Notes under the pieces: model-generated
Databases searched by the model: none
What the model was told of the DNA's origin: nothing
The model's input: only the letters and a program-made list of their open reading frames with translations
Assembly (NCBI GenBank): GCA_043757025.1
Contig: JAYVQG010000028.1
Span: 1-39,174 of the forward strand
Reading direction: 5' to 3'
Length of the DNA stretch: 39,174 nucleotides
From: Limnoglobus sp043757025
Lineage (GTDB): Bacteria; Planctomycetota; Planctomycetia; Gemmatales; Gemmataceae
Made by a program: the position numbers and the translations under genes
Shown here: piece by piece, positions 17,434 to 27,106 of the stretch
Numbering within the stretch: position 1 is the stretch's first letter
How the letters are laid out: every line of letters starts with the position of its first letter

Positions 17434-19068
17434 GTGACCGATCAGCCGAAGAAATGGTTTCAGACCACCGCCATCGACTACCCGAACAGTCGCCCGCACA
17501 TCGGTACGGCATTCGAGAAAATCGGGGCCGACGTGCAGGCCCGCTATCGGCGGATGGAAGGCTACGACGTGCTGTTTCTCATGGGCAACGACGAAAACAC
17601 GCTGAAAGTCGCGGACAAAGCCAAGGAACTCGGCCTCGAACCGCAGGCGTATTGCGACGATATGGCCCGACAGTTCCGCGAGGTCTGGGATGCGCTCGAT
17701 ATCTCGTACGATGTGTTTATCCAGACGAGCCACGACCGGCACAAAGAGTGTTGCCGCAAGTTCATTCAGAAGGTCTACGACAACGGCCACATCTACAAGG
17801 GGGCCTACGAGGGCTGGTTCTGCCCCGGCTGCGAGGAGTTCAAATCGGAGAAGCTCCACAAGGAAAATGCCGGGCTTTGCCCGAACCACAAACGCCCACT
17901 CGTGCGCCGTTCGGAGCCGTGCTGGTACTTCAAACTGAGTTCGTTTTCGGATCGCCTACTCACGTTCCTCAAAGACAATCCCGACTTCGTGCAACCCGAT
18001 AGTCGTCGAAACGAGATGATCGGCTTCATCGAGGCGGAGGGCCTCGAAGACCTGAACATCTCGCGGCAAGGCGAAGCGTGGGGAATGCGTATGCCATTCG
18101 ACCCCGAGTTCACGATCTACGTCTGGTTCGATGCATTACTCACGTACATCACCGGCATCGGCTACGGCGACGACGAGGCGCTGTTTCAAAAGAACTGGCC
18201 CGCAGACATTCACTTCATCGGTAAAGACATCACGCGATTCCATTGCCACATCTGGCCCGCGATGTGTTGGGCCGCGGGCATCGAACCGCCGAAGAAAGTG
18301 TTCAGCCACGGCTTCGTTTACGTCAAGAATGAGGAGTCTGGAACGGTTGAAAAGATCAGCAAGTCACTGGACAACGTTATCGAGCCGATGTCGATCATCC
18401 ATCAATTTAGTTCAGACGCCTTTCGATATTATTTCTTACGGGAGTGTCCGTTCCCCAGTGACGGCGAGTTTAGCTGGAGTCGCTTCGTAGAGGTCTATAA
18501 TACCGAGCTGGCCAACAATTTGGGCAACCTGCTCAGCCGCTGTTTGACCCTAATTACGAAAAATTATGGAGGTACTCTTGAGGGATCTACCGGATGGCGA
18601 CCACTTAAAGGACCGACAATCTATCCCTCCAGTGAAACACTTCGAGAAATCATTCACTCGAATAAAAGTATTCCAGACGACATCTGGAGTTTACCTGGTT
18701 CAATGAAGTTTTCGATTCAAGAATGCAAGTATAGCAATGCACTAAGCGCTTTAGTTAACACATTGCTGACGCCGACGAACCAAATGCTTGAACAATGGGC
18801 ACCTTGGAAATTGGTTAAGACGGATAGAGAAGCTGCGAAAAATGTACTTCTCGAAGCAGTCGAATCTCTCCGCAAAGCCAGCATCCTGCTCAAGCCGTTC
18901 ATCCCACGTTCGGCCGAGACGATCTACAAGATCTTCAACTTTTCAACGCCGTGGGAAGCGGTGACATACGCCGATGCAGAAGAACCTAAGCCTTTGCAGG
19001 AGGATCTGCGCGTAACGGCCGCATTGATCGACGGCAAAGTGAAGCCGCTATTCCCACGGATCGCGTAG
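17434..19068 (+). CDS. metG: Methionyl-tRNA synthetase
   Basis: Charges tRNA-Met with methionine in the cytoplasm. The Rossmann-fold signature is NSRPHIGTAFEKIGADVQARY (HIGH-type motif PHIG); a single zinc knuckle is seen as CPGC...CPNH (residues about 129-152); WYFKLSSF and YVWFDALLTYITG are substrate-site segments; and the KMSKS-type motif is KISKS (about 307-311). About 544 residues, with the anticodon-binding helical domain at the C-terminus. No C-terminal tRNA-binding (OB-fold) domain is present. The start is GTG 17434 or ATG 17425. GC content and codon use fall sharply over about 18541-18840 (42% by hand count, against about 65% in a 5' sample), suggesting a mosaic gene. A Uma2 gene follows after 27 nt. 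Confidence 0.95.
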   Translation: MTDQPKKWFQTTAIDYPNSRPHIGTAFEKIGADVQARYRRMEGYDVLFLMGNDENTLKVADKAKELGLEPQAYCDDMARQFREVWDALDISYDVFIQTSHDRHKECCRKFIQKVYDNGHIYKGAYEGWFCPGCEEFKSEKLHKENAGLCPNHKRPLVRRSEPCWYFKLSSFSDRLLTFLKDNPDFVQPDSRRNEMIGFIEAEGLEDLNISRQGEAWGMRMPFDPEFTIYVWFDALLTYITGIGYGDDEALFQKNWPADIHFIGKDITRFHCHIWPAMCWAAGIEPPKKVFSHGFVYVKNEESGTVEKISKSLDNVIEPMSIIHQFSSDAFRYYFLRECPFPSDGEFSWSRFVEVYNTELANNLGNLLSRCLTLITKNYGGTLEGSTGWRPLKGPTIYPSSETLREIIHSNKSIPDDIWSLPGSMKFSIQECKYSNALSALVNTLLTPTNQMLEQWAPWKLVKTDREAAKNVLLEAVESLRKASILLKPFIPRSAETIYKIFNFSTPWEAVTYADAEEPKPLQEDLRVTAALIDGKVKPLFPRIA

Positions 19069-19082
19069 AATATGCCGAGAGT

Positions 19083-19088
19083 GGAGGA
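19083..19088 (+). promoter_or_regulatory. RBS deciding the start of the Uma2 gene
   Basis: GGAGGA, 7 nt before the ATG at 19096. It lies inside the longer reading frame that begins at 19072 and argues against that start. Confidence 0.75.
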
Positions 19089-19095
19089 CAGAATC

Positions 19096-19812
19096 ATGAC
19101 GACAACAATCCCGTTTTCGCCAATGGCCGGGAAACCGCCAGTGGTACTGCAAAATGGGGATCGGCTATCCCAAAAAGAATTCCACGCTCTCTACAACGAA
19201 TACCCCGATCACGTCCGTGCAGAGCTGATTGGAGGGATCGTATATATGGCCTCACCACTTCGCGCGCGTCACGGTCGAAATCACGCTTGGTTCACGACCG
19301 CATTCGTGTATTACGAAGGGCATACTCCGCAAGTAGAAGTCTACGACAATACCACGATCATTCTCGACGAAGATAACGAACCGCAGCCCGACTTACACGT
19401 GCGATTGCAAACGGAATATGGCGGACAGACCACTGTGACCGCTGATGGTTACATCGAAGGTGCGCCAGAGTTCGTTTGCGAAATTTCCGATTCGACCCGC
19501 TCGCTCGATTTGAACTCAAAACGGATCGAGTATCAAAACGCAGGAGTTCTCGAATACATCGTTCTGAACATTCGCGATAACCGAGTACACTGGTTCGATT
19601 TTGCCAACAATATCGAGCGTTTCGCCGATTCCGACAACATCATTCGCCTACGCACGTTCCCCGGTCTTTGGATCGATACAAACGCACTTCTCGAACGGAA
19701 TCTGCGTCGAATTCTCTCCACGATCGACGATGGGTTAGCCTCGCCAGAACATGCAGAGTTTGTAAAGCGATTGGCCTCGCGCAAAGTGGATCGCCCCGAT
19801 GGCACGACGTGA
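19096..19812 (+). CDS. Uma2-family (DUF820) endonuclease-like protein
   Basis: A 238-residue PD-(D/E)XK-fold protein of the Uma2 family, abundant in cyanobacteria and planctomycetes. Motifs: FHALYNEYPDHVRAELIGGIVYMASP with the first acidic residue; EPQPDLHVR with the catalytic Asp; EFVCEISDSTRSLDLNSKRIEYQNAGVLEYIVL with the E-x-S and Lys of the active site. The usual length is about 190-220, so this copy is slightly long, with an added C-terminal tail that reads as a disordered segment. The biological role is unknown; nuclease activity is presumed from the fold. It sits 27 nt after metG, and the yidC gene converges on it. Confidence 0.9.
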   Translation: MTTTIPFSPMAGKPPVVLQNGDRLSQKEFHALYNEYPDHVRAELIGGIVYMASPLRARHGRNHAWFTTAFVYYEGHTPQVEVYDNTTIILDEDNEPQPDLHVRLQTEYGGQTTVTADGYIEGAPEFVCEISDSTRSLDLNSKRIEYQNAGVLEYIVLNIRDNRVHWFDFANNIERFADSDNIIRLRTFPGLWIDTNALLERNLRRILSTIDDGLASPEHAEFVKRLASRKVDRPDGTT

Positions 19813-19832
19813 CGATATGCCGAAGTCGAAGA

Positions 19833-19856
19833 TCGGCTTCTATTGCGAGAAGCCGA
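19833..19856. terminator. Hairpin between convergent Uma2 and yidC genes
   Basis: TCGGCTTCT (19833-19841) and AGAAGCCGA (19848-19856) form a 9-bp stem with a 6-nt loop in the 76-bp gap between two convergent stops. There is no T-run on either side, so termination is possible but unproven. Confidence 0.4.
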
Positions 19857-19888
19857 CCGCAATGGTATCTGAATAAGCAATCACCCTA

Positions 19889-22381
19889 TCACTTTCTCTT
19901 CTTCTTTTTCTGTCGTCGCTCGGCTCGCGAGTTTGCCGTTCCTTGCGGGGCGTTGGAACTTCCATTGGGGTCGTTGCGGATTTGCCGTTGCGTCTCGGCG
20001 GTGCGCTGAAGTTCTTCCATTCGATCTTTGGCGTCGGCGATTTTGCGTGCCAGCCAGCCCGTTGGCTTCGGTACGGTCGTTTCTGTCGTCGAATCTTTCG
20101 GCGGTTCGTCGCCGTCGCCACCGGCTACCATCGACTCGGCTTTCGATAAATCCGGCTTCGGTACGAGTTTGCGTTCGAGTAGCGTCCACAGTCCACTAAT
20201 GATGAAGTACAAGCACAACCCCGCGGCGACTTTGTAGAAGAACAGTGCCGTGAAGATCAGCATGAACTTCATCATCTTTTGTTGTTGAATCTGCATATCA
20301 TCCGTCGGCGGCGGCATCGTTAATTTCTGTTGCAGAAAGAACAACACGACCGTCGCCAGTGGCAGAATATTCCAGAACGGCCCCAAGTACAGGAAGCTGA
20401 AACCGCCGAAGCGAGCGGCAGGGTTGCTGATGAACGGAATATTTTCCGACCACCACAACAACATGTCCGGCGCAGCGAGGTTCGGGATCCAGAGGAACTC
20501 TTGGAGGCGGAAGAATACGCTCTCTTGCAAGCAGAAATACAGCCCCATGAAGATCGGCATCTGTGCGAAGATCAACATGCAGCCACCGAGTTGCGCGCTC
20601 TGGCTGATACCCGCTTTGCGGAACAGCTTCGATTTCTCTTGCGACAACGTCATGAAGTCGTCTTTGTACTTTTCGTTGAGCTTGTCGGTCTCGGGTTTTA
20701 ACTTCAAGATCTTCGCTTGCATGTGTGCGTTAATCATTTGCTGCCGACGGCTCGGGACGAGTAGGGCAATGCGAACGAGCACCGTTAGCAGGATAATCGA
20801 CAGGCCCCAGTTACCGACGTAACTGTGGAGTGTGCCGAGTAACCAGTGCATCACGTTGGTCGATGCGATGATGATCGACGACCAATAAATGCTGTCCGCA
20901 CGGCGACCGATCCAGCTCGGCGAGTGGTAATCGGTGAGCGTATCGAGGTGGTACTTCGTCAGGTAACGATCGATCGTTTCGGGTGCGACTTCACTCTTGC
21001 CAGTCATCTGCCGGAGTAGACGAACCTTCATCGGCCCGTTGTACACGGCATAATTGTGGGAGATCGTGTCGCCGGGCGAGACTTCGTAAAGCCGCGAAAC
21101 CGCACGAATTGTGATGTCGAACAATGCATGTTTTTCGGGTTCGTACTTCGACACGCGCTCATCGTCGGATTTCGCGGGAACTTCGCGGGTCGGTCGCACG
21201 TACTCCCACGGTTGGTTGCTTTCATCGACGTCGTCCGCCTGCGCGATGGCCGAAGCAAAGTATTGCGTGCCGACGGCGACATAGTTGAAGATGCCCGGCT
21301 TGCGAACTTCGTTGCCACCGTGCAAATAATGAATGTTCGACGAATCGTCGACAGCACGGCGTGGGGTCTTCTGCCCATCGAGCCAACCGAAGTACGCCGT
21401 GCGGAACGTCGATGTGTACCATTCGCCTTCGATCGGCATCCCAACGGGGCCTGCAATCTGATAGCGAAATTTGCCCGATTCCTTCAGGCGTCCCGGCATC
21501 GCTTCGATGTCGACGCGCAACTTGAAGTCGTAATCCTTCGGCGAGAGTGCGAATGTCTTACGCAATTTCAAAAAGTACGGCGCAGCGAGTTCGGTCTCGA
21601 ACACGACTTCCCACGGTGCGTCTGTGGGCTGTTTGATCGACGTCACTTTCCAGGCGACTTCGCCGAGCGTGGCGAGTGGAATCAGGTCGTCTTCGGCCTT
21701 GGCTTGGCCGCGATCGTCGCGCGCACGAAATTGGTCGTCCTTCGAGGGATAGTGGTACATCGTGTACGATGGCCGCGACAGAATCCCCGCGAGGGTGGCC
21801 GTTCGCGTCGTGTTCGGCTTCCGTTTCGCAGCGAAGTCGGCTTCGGAATAATTTGCCACGAGGTCCGGGTAATCGGCTTCTTCGGGCACCTTGATGTGCG
21901 TGTACAGTGGCCGCACGAAACCGGGAAGCAGGTAGAGCGGACGCGGATTCTTGTTCGCATCGTACACCTGCTCGCCGAGGCGATTGGCTTCGTCGAACTT
22001 CGTGAGGATGAGTTGCTGAACGCCTGCACCGCGATCCGTGAGCAACACTTTCAGGTGGAACGTGTCGTCGCCGAGCGCGATGAACGCGGGCGGCTCGCTC
22101 GGTTTCACAACGACGGGCACGATCGGCTTCAATTCTGCAACCGGTTTATCCACAACCGGCGGCGCACCGGGCTTCAGGCCGTCGAACGGCTTGCCACCGA
22201 GGATGGCCGCGCCACCGATGGCTGCCGCTTGTTCCTGCGTTACTTTCGGCAATTTCACCGCAGTATCGAGCGGCGGATTTTGCACCGGGTCGGGCTTCGG
22301 CCCCAGGTAGTACCAGCCCACCGTGACGATGGCCGTCAGCACGATGAAACTGAAGATGCTCTTGAAGTTGTTGTTATTCAT
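19889..22381 (-). CDS. yidC: Membrane protein insertase YidC
   Basis: Inserts proteins into the inner membrane, alone or with SecYEG. Residues about 5-27 are the first span (FKSIFSFIVLTAIVTVGWYYLG), followed by a Pro-rich linker, a very large periplasmic beta-sandwich domain (about 90-480), then the conserved 60KD_IMP core: WGLSIILLTVLVRIALLVPSRRQQM, LNEKYKDDFMTLSQEKSKLFRKAGI, GGCMLIFAQMPIFMGLYFCLQESVFFR and the last spans up to GLCLYFIISGLWTLLERKLV. The positively charged tail RRQKKKKRK is ribosome-binding-like. At 830 residues it is much longer than the E. coli protein (548), mainly in the periplasmic domain and tail. It is not beside rnpA/yidD in this window. Confidence 0.96.
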   Translation of the reverse strand: MNNNNFKSIFSFIVLTAIVTVGWYYLGPKPDPVQNPPLDTAVKLPKVTQEQAAAIGGAAILGGKPFDGLKPGAPPVVDKPVAELKPIVPVVVKPSEPPAFIALGDDTFHLKVLLTDRGAGVQQLILTKFDEANRLGEQVYDANKNPRPLYLLPGFVRPLYTHIKVPEEADYPDLVANYSEADFAAKRKPNTTRTATLAGILSRPSYTMYHYPSKDDQFRARDDRGQAKAEDDLIPLATLGEVAWKVTSIKQPTDAPWEVVFETELAAPYFLKLRKTFALSPKDYDFKLRVDIEAMPGRLKESGKFRYQIAGPVGMPIEGEWYTSTFRTAYFGWLDGQKTPRRAVDDSSNIHYLHGGNEVRKPGIFNYVAVGTQYFASAIAQADDVDESNQPWEYVRPTREVPAKSDDERVSKYEPEKHALFDITIRAVSRLYEVSPGDTISHNYAVYNGPMKVRLLRQMTGKSEVAPETIDRYLTKYHLDTLTDYHSPSWIGRRADSIYWSSIIIASTNVMHWLLGTLHSYVGNWGLSIILLTVLVRIALLVPSRRQQMINAHMQAKILKLKPETDKLNEKYKDDFMTLSQEKSKLFRKAGISQSAQLGGCMLIFAQMPIFMGLYFCLQESVFFRLQEFLWIPNLAAPDMLLWWSENIPFISNPAARFGGFSFLYLGPFWNILPLATVVLFFLQQKLTMPPPTDDMQIQQQKMMKFMLIFTALFFYKVAAGLCLYFIISGLWTLLERKLVPKPDLSKAESMVAGGDGDEPPKDSTTETTVPKPTGWLARKIADAKDRMEELQRTAETQRQIRNDPNGSSNAPQGTANSRAERRQKKKKRK

Positions 22382-22453
22382 TGGCTTTCGGAGTCGGTGA
22401 TGCCCATCGGCGAAAGAGTCATCTTATAGAGGGACGCAGTTGAGAAACGCACA

Positions 22454-22479
22454 AACCCACGGCAGGTCTGCCGTGGGTT
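22454..22479. terminator. Hairpin after the metallophosphoesterase gene
   Basis: AACCCACGGCA (22454-22464) pairs perfectly with TGCCGTGGGTT (22469-22479) around a 4-nt loop. It lies just downstream of the phosphoesterase stop on the minus strand and upstream of yidC, with a loosely T-rich stretch following. Likely an intrinsic terminator or attenuator. Confidence 0.6.
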
Positions 22480-22503
22480 GATTCGCTGGCAAGTTCGGAT
22501 GAT

Positions 22504-23253
<750 letters not shown>

Positions 23254-23610
23254 GCCGGGACTCTCCGACGCCGGGCCAATGGGTGTACCGGCAGGTGTAA
23301 TGTTTCCATTCGTCAATTTAGTGAATGATTCGACAAAACGCAACGGCGACGAACCGGTTCTGCCCAACGATTTTGTTCGATTGCAGAAAATGCACGGCAC
23401 GACCGGCCCAAAGTCAGAATCTTAGGCATCGGCGTTTAGCCGCGCCACTCAGGCTTTGCGGAGCGAAGCGCGGGGCACGATAGCGAACGATTGCGGCATC
23501 GCTCAACGCAAAACTGCGCACCTACACGATTTCCCGAAGTCAAAAAATCGGAGACGATCCGACGTAAGTCGGAATTCGCGAGGTGCACGGAGTGACCGGA
23601 AAGTGTCGCG
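23254..23610. other. Intergenic region without a recognisable gene
   Basis: The upstream flank of the phosphoesterase gene. It holds that gene's RBS (GGAGAG at 23261-23266, minus strand). Short open frames here show no family features, and I see no tRNA or riboswitch-like structure. It continues into the 21-bp tandem repeat. Confidence 0.5.
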
Positions 23611-23613
23611 TCC

Positions 23614-23697
23614 GGTCGATTTTATGTCGTGCTCGGTCGATTTTGTGTCGTGTCCGGTCGATTTTCGGTCGGGTTTGGTCGATTTTCGTACGGTACT
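23614..23697. repeat. Four-copy 21-bp tandem repeat
   Basis: The 10-mer GGTCGATTTT starts at 23614, 23635, 23656 and 23677, exactly 21 bp apart, with a diverging rest of the unit (roughly CGTGTCGTGTC). The period is a multiple of three, so open frames through it on both strands give 7-residue repeats (PVDFxSC on plus; KSTGHDT-like on minus). No RBS or family match supports a gene. Confidence 0.9.
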
Positions 23698-23812
23698 TTC
23701 GCCGAGCGTCGAATCGATGGCTATCGGCGTAACCTCAGACAAGCCATCAGAATAACGCGAAATCGCTCGAAACAAATCAGCGATTTTCGATCAAAAAGTG
23801 GCAGTTTGAGAC

Positions 23813-23845
23813 GAAAAAACACCCCAAAAACCGGTTTTGGGGTGT
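23813..23845 (-). terminator. Intrinsic terminator of the DUF1549-DUF1501 operon
   Basis: On the minus strand a perfect 11-bp stem (ACACCCCAAAA at 23819-23829 with TTTTGGGGTGT at 23835-23845, 5-nt loop) is followed by TTTTTTC. It lies about 40 bp after the DUF1501 stop. The A/T-flanked stem makes it partly usable from the other side as well. Confidence 0.85.
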
Positions 23846-23887
23846 CCGCAATTGTGACTTACGTCGATTCTTAGATCGCCATTCGCA

Positions 23888-25168
23888 TCACACGATCATC
23901 TTCGTGAATGCATTCGGCTTGTCGACGATTTGAATCGGGCGGCCCGTTGGCGTCTCGTTTTTCTTGGTGTGGTCGATGCTCAGCACATCGCAGAACGTGG
24001 CGAGGCAGTCTTGTGCCGTCGTTTTACGTTCGACGACTTCGGCCCCTTCCTTGTCGGTCTTGCCGATGACCTGACCGCCCCTAATGCCGCCGCCGAACAT
24101 CGCCAAACTCCACGCTTTCGGGAAGTGGTCTCGCCCCGGCTTCGCACCTTTCGTGTTGATGTTCGGCGTGCGTCCGAAGTCGCCCATCCAGACGATCAGC
24201 GTCGAATCGAGCAAACCGCGTTCCTGCAAGTCGGTAATCAAGGCGGACATTGGCGAATCGATCTCCCCGGAGAGCTTTTTGACTCGCTCGAAGTTGTCCT
24301 GGTGCGTGTCCCAGCCACCGAGGCTGACTTCGATGAATGGCACGCCGATCTCGACGAGACGCCGTGCCATGAGCACGCCGTCGGCGAATCGGCCCGTGCC
24401 GTACTTGGCACGCGATGCGACCGGTTCCAACGCGAGGTCGAACGACTTCGCTTCTTTGGACTGCATCAGCTTGACGGCACGTTCGTAGGCCGTCTTGTGG
24501 TCGGTGATCGCGTCGGCTTTGTACTCTTTGAAGAACGCCGATTCCATCTCTTGCAGTAGCCCGACCCGCTTGTTGAACTGGCCTTCGGAGATAATCGCTT
24601 TGAGATCCTCGACGCCTTTATCGGCGCTTTGAACGAGCAACGGCTGGTGCTTCGGCCCGAGGAAACCCGAGCCGTAACTGCGACCGCCGATGGCAACGAA
24701 GTTCGGTACCGAAGCCGAGGTGCTGCCGAGTTCTTGCGATGCAATCGCGCCGAGACTCGGGTAGGTGATGCCACCCTGCCCTTCGCGGTAACCGGTGTGG
24801 CCGTAGTATTTGGCGCGGCCATGTGCGCCTTCCGGTGTACTCATTCCGCGTACGATCACGCCGGTGTGCATCAGCTTCGCCAGCTTCGGCAAGTGTTCGC
24901 TGATCTGCACGCCAGAGGCAGACGTCGCAATCGGCTTGAAGTCGCCCGCGCCTTTGCTGTCGGGCTTCAGGTCCAAGGTGTCCTTGTGCGACGCACCGCC
25001 TTCCATCCACAGCAAGATGCAACTCTTGTGTTTCGGCTTCGTGGCGGGTGTTTCGGCTGCATTCGCGAGGACTTTCATCCACCCCGATAGCGACGCCCCG
25101 AAAACGCCCGCCGCCGAGAGCTTCATGACTTCGCGGCGCGTCCGCTCTTGTAATACTGAGGAAAACAT
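23888..25168 (-). CDS. DUF1501 domain-containing protein
   Basis: A 426-residue exported protein of the alkaline phosphatase/sulfatase-like superfamily. The N-terminus TRREVMKLSAAGVFGASLSGWM is a Tat-like signal. Characteristic DUF1501 segments: ILLWMEGGASHKDTLDLKPD, SEHLPKLAKLMHTGVIVRGMSTPEGAHG, FIEVSLGGWDTHQDNF, LIVWMGDFGRTP and GRDHFPKAWSLAMFGGGIRGG. In planctomycetes it is almost always paired with a DUF1549/DUF1553 gene, as here, with 42 nt between them; the pair is presumed to act together in the periplasm, and its substrate is unknown. GGAG lies 8 nt before the ATG. A strong terminator follows. Confidence 0.95.
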   Translation of the reverse strand: MFSSVLQERTRREVMKLSAAGVFGASLSGWMKVLANAAETPATKPKHKSCILLWMEGGASHKDTLDLKPDSKGAGDFKPIATSASGVQISEHLPKLAKLMHTGVIVRGMSTPEGAHGRAKYYGHTGYREGQGGITYPSLGAIASQELGSTSASVPNFVAIGGRSYGSGFLGPKHQPLLVQSADKGVEDLKAIISEGQFNKRVGLLQEMESAFFKEYKADAITDHKTAYERAVKLMQSKEAKSFDLALEPVASRAKYGTGRFADGVLMARRLVEIGVPFIEVSLGGWDTHQDNFERVKKLSGEIDSPMSALITDLQERGLLDSTLIVWMGDFGRTPNINTKGAKPGRDHFPKAWSLAMFGGGIRGGQVIGKTDKEGAEVVERKTTAQDCLATFCDVLSIDHTKKNETPTGRPIQIVDKPNAFTKMIV

Positions 25169-25210
25169 GACGGGAACTCCGATAGTAGTTGAGTGAAATT
25201 GGCGGTATTT

Positions 25211-26962
25211 TTAGCGTGCGAGGGCGAACTCGCTGCTGTTGAGCAGTGCCCAGAGGATGTCGCCGTAGCCGTCGGCGTTCTTGCCGAGATACTCGCTGAG
25301 CCGCTTGGTTTCGGCTTCGGTTGGCATTCGCGATAGCGTGGCGAGGTACATCTGTTGGATCGCGTCGATCGGTTTCGTGCCGGGTTTCGCGTACATCTTC
25401 GCGATGTTTGGATTGCCGACGAACCGCGAGTTCATCAGCTTTAGGGCTTGTGGAATCCCCGCTTCGTATTCGACCGTACTGAGTTGTTCCGTACCCGCCA
25501 GATAGAAGTTCACGAATCGTTCGCGCGGGCCAACGATTGGGACTTTGTTCATGCCTTTCATCGGCGGTTTGCCTTCGGTATTTTCGCCGCCCGTGACGCT
25601 GCTGATGCTGTCGTAAATTTGTTCTGGCGAAAGCACCTTCATCGCCATACGGGCGAACGTCCACTCGGCGGCTTTCTCGTTGCCTGGACTCGGCTTGCTC
25701 GAACGCTGGTATGCATCGCTGTTGCAGATCGCACGGACCAGTTGCTTGAGGTCGTACTTGTTCGCCGCGAAGTCGGCCGCGAGTGCGTTCAGCATGTCGG
25801 GGTGTGAAGGCAGGTTTTGGCCGACCATGTCATCGACGGGGTTAACGATGCCGTAGCCGAACAGTTCGGCCCACATGCGGTTGACCATCGCTTTGGCGAA
25901 GAACGGGTTCGTTTGGCTCGTCATCCATTTCGCGAGCGACGGACGGTACGGGCTAGTTTTGTCGAGCTTCGGCTCTTCCGCTTGCAGGAACTTCGCGGAA
26001 ACGGTTTGCGCCGATTCCGGTAGTGGGTTCTTCTTGCGTTTGACGTTGTTCGTCTCGATAATGCCTGGCTTGCCATCTTTGCCGATGCCATCGATTTCGA
26101 CCTTCATAAAGAACTGCGCCATTGCCCAGTATTCGGTCTGCCGCCAGCCGGTAAACGGGTGGTTGTGGCACTGCGCACACTGGAGTTGCAACCCGAGGAA
26201 CACTTTGCACACGTCGTCGGTCATCTTGTCGACGGTCGTGTTCGAGAGGTAGAATCCGACGGCGGGGTTCTTCTCCTGCTCGCCGCTCGCGGTTACGATT
26301 TCGGTAACGAGTTCGTTCCACGGGCGGTTGGCGTTGAATTCGCTGGCTAGCCACGGTCGCATCGACGAGAAATCGACGCGGCGATTGTCCGAGGACTTTT
26401 GAATGAGCAAGTTCATCCAGATGTCGGATTGGTGGCGGCCATAGTTCGGGCTGGCGAGCAGGTCGTCGATCAACTTCGCTCGCTTGGTCGTCTCGGTCGA
26501 AGCGATGAACGCCATTGCTTGGTCGGCGGTTGGAATCACACCGGTAATGTCGAGGTAGGCACGGCGAAGGAACTCCGCATCGGTGGCCAACGGGGCGGCA
26601 GTGACCTTTTCTTCGATCTGCTTCTTGAGGATTTGAGCATCGATAAATCGAGCGACGGCGGTGGTGTCGTTTGCGGCACCGATGAACGCGGGCTTCAGCG
26701 GCGTCGCCGGTTCGGGCGGTGCGACTTTCGAGAACGCCGGGTTGCCCGCAGGTGTTGCCGGTTTGGGCTTGGCGGCCGCGACTTTTGCCGCATCTTCGGC
26801 AGCCTTTTTCGCGTCCGCCGCCTTTTTCAGTTCGGCTGCTTTTTTCTGTGCCAGCCGAACTTCCTTTTTCGTCGGATTGTCAGCCGAGACAGTCTCGCCC
26901 ACGGCAACGGTGAACACTAGCGCCGCCAGCGTACACAGACCGAAAAATCGTCGAAGGTTCAT
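25211..26962 (-). CDS. DUF1549 and DUF1553 domain-containing protein
   Basis: A 583-residue exported protein. The start is set at the ATG at 26962 (MNLRRFFGLCTLAALVFTVAVGETVSA, a normal Sec signal, GGGGA about 6 nt upstream); a 28-residue extension in the same frame has no support. After a Lys/Ala-rich helical linker (about 30-70), DUF1549 begins at VARFIDAQI and contains AEFLRRAYLDITGVIPT and the CAQCHNHPFTGWRQTEYW motif (CxxCH near residue 262). DUF1553 follows, with NPFFAKAMVNRMWAELFGYGIVNPVDDM and AICNSDAYQRSS. The cytochrome-c-like PSCyt1 domain and the carbohydrate-binding inserts found in longer relatives are absent. It is the first gene of a two-gene operon with DUF1501. Confidence 0.95.
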   Translation of the reverse strand: MNLRRFFGLCTLAALVFTVAVGETVSADNPTKKEVRLAQKKAAELKKAADAKKAAEDAAKVAAAKPKPATPAGNPAFSKVAPPEPATPLKPAFIGAANDTTAVARFIDAQILKKQIEEKVTAAPLATDAEFLRRAYLDITGVIPTADQAMAFIASTETTKRAKLIDDLLASPNYGRHQSDIWMNLLIQKSSDNRRVDFSSMRPWLASEFNANRPWNELVTEIVTASGEQEKNPAVGFYLSNTTVDKMTDDVCKVFLGLQLQCAQCHNHPFTGWRQTEYWAMAQFFMKVEIDGIGKDGKPGIIETNNVKRKKNPLPESAQTVSAKFLQAEEPKLDKTSPYRPSLAKWMTSQTNPFFAKAMVNRMWAELFGYGIVNPVDDMVGQNLPSHPDMLNALAADFAANKYDLKQLVRAICNSDAYQRSSKPSPGNEKAAEWTFARMAMKVLSPEQIYDSISSVTGGENTEGKPPMKGMNKVPIVGPRERFVNFYLAGTEQLSTVEYEAGIPQALKLMNSRFVGNPNIAKMYAKPGTKPIDAIQQMYLATLSRMPTEAETKRLSEYLGKNADGYGDILWALLNSSEFALAR

Positions 26963-27044
26963 GAGAAATCCCCGCGTGTTGGGGTGCGTGATCCGTTGAT
27001 GAGTATGTAACACACCGTGCCGCGAGAAGTTTCGTCGAAGTGCC

Positions 27045-27078
27045 AAAAGAAAATCGGCTCGCGGGGAGCCGCGAGCCG
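27045..27078 (-). terminator. Intrinsic terminator after the zinc-ribbon gene
   Basis: A perfect 10-bp stem, CGGCTCGCGG (27055-27064) with CCGCGAGCCG (27069-27078), loop GGAG, followed on the minus strand by ATTTTCTTTT. It separates the zinc-ribbon gene from the DUF1549 operon. Confidence 0.8.
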
Positions 27079-27106
27079 TTGTGAGTCTTACTTATCTCGC
27101 GAACAC

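Noticed and set aside
21056..22429. 457-residue open frame on the plus strand
   Set aside because: Antisense shadow of yidC; no family motifs and Arg/Val/Phe-rich throughout.
23456..23755. 99-residue open frame over the tandem repeat
   Set aside because: No RBS or family similarity, and an equally open frame exists on the other strand; openness follows from the 21-bp period.
24618..25664. 348-residue open frame on the minus strand
   Set aside because: A shifted frame spanning the DUF1501 start and the DUF1549/1553 end, both of which are well supported.
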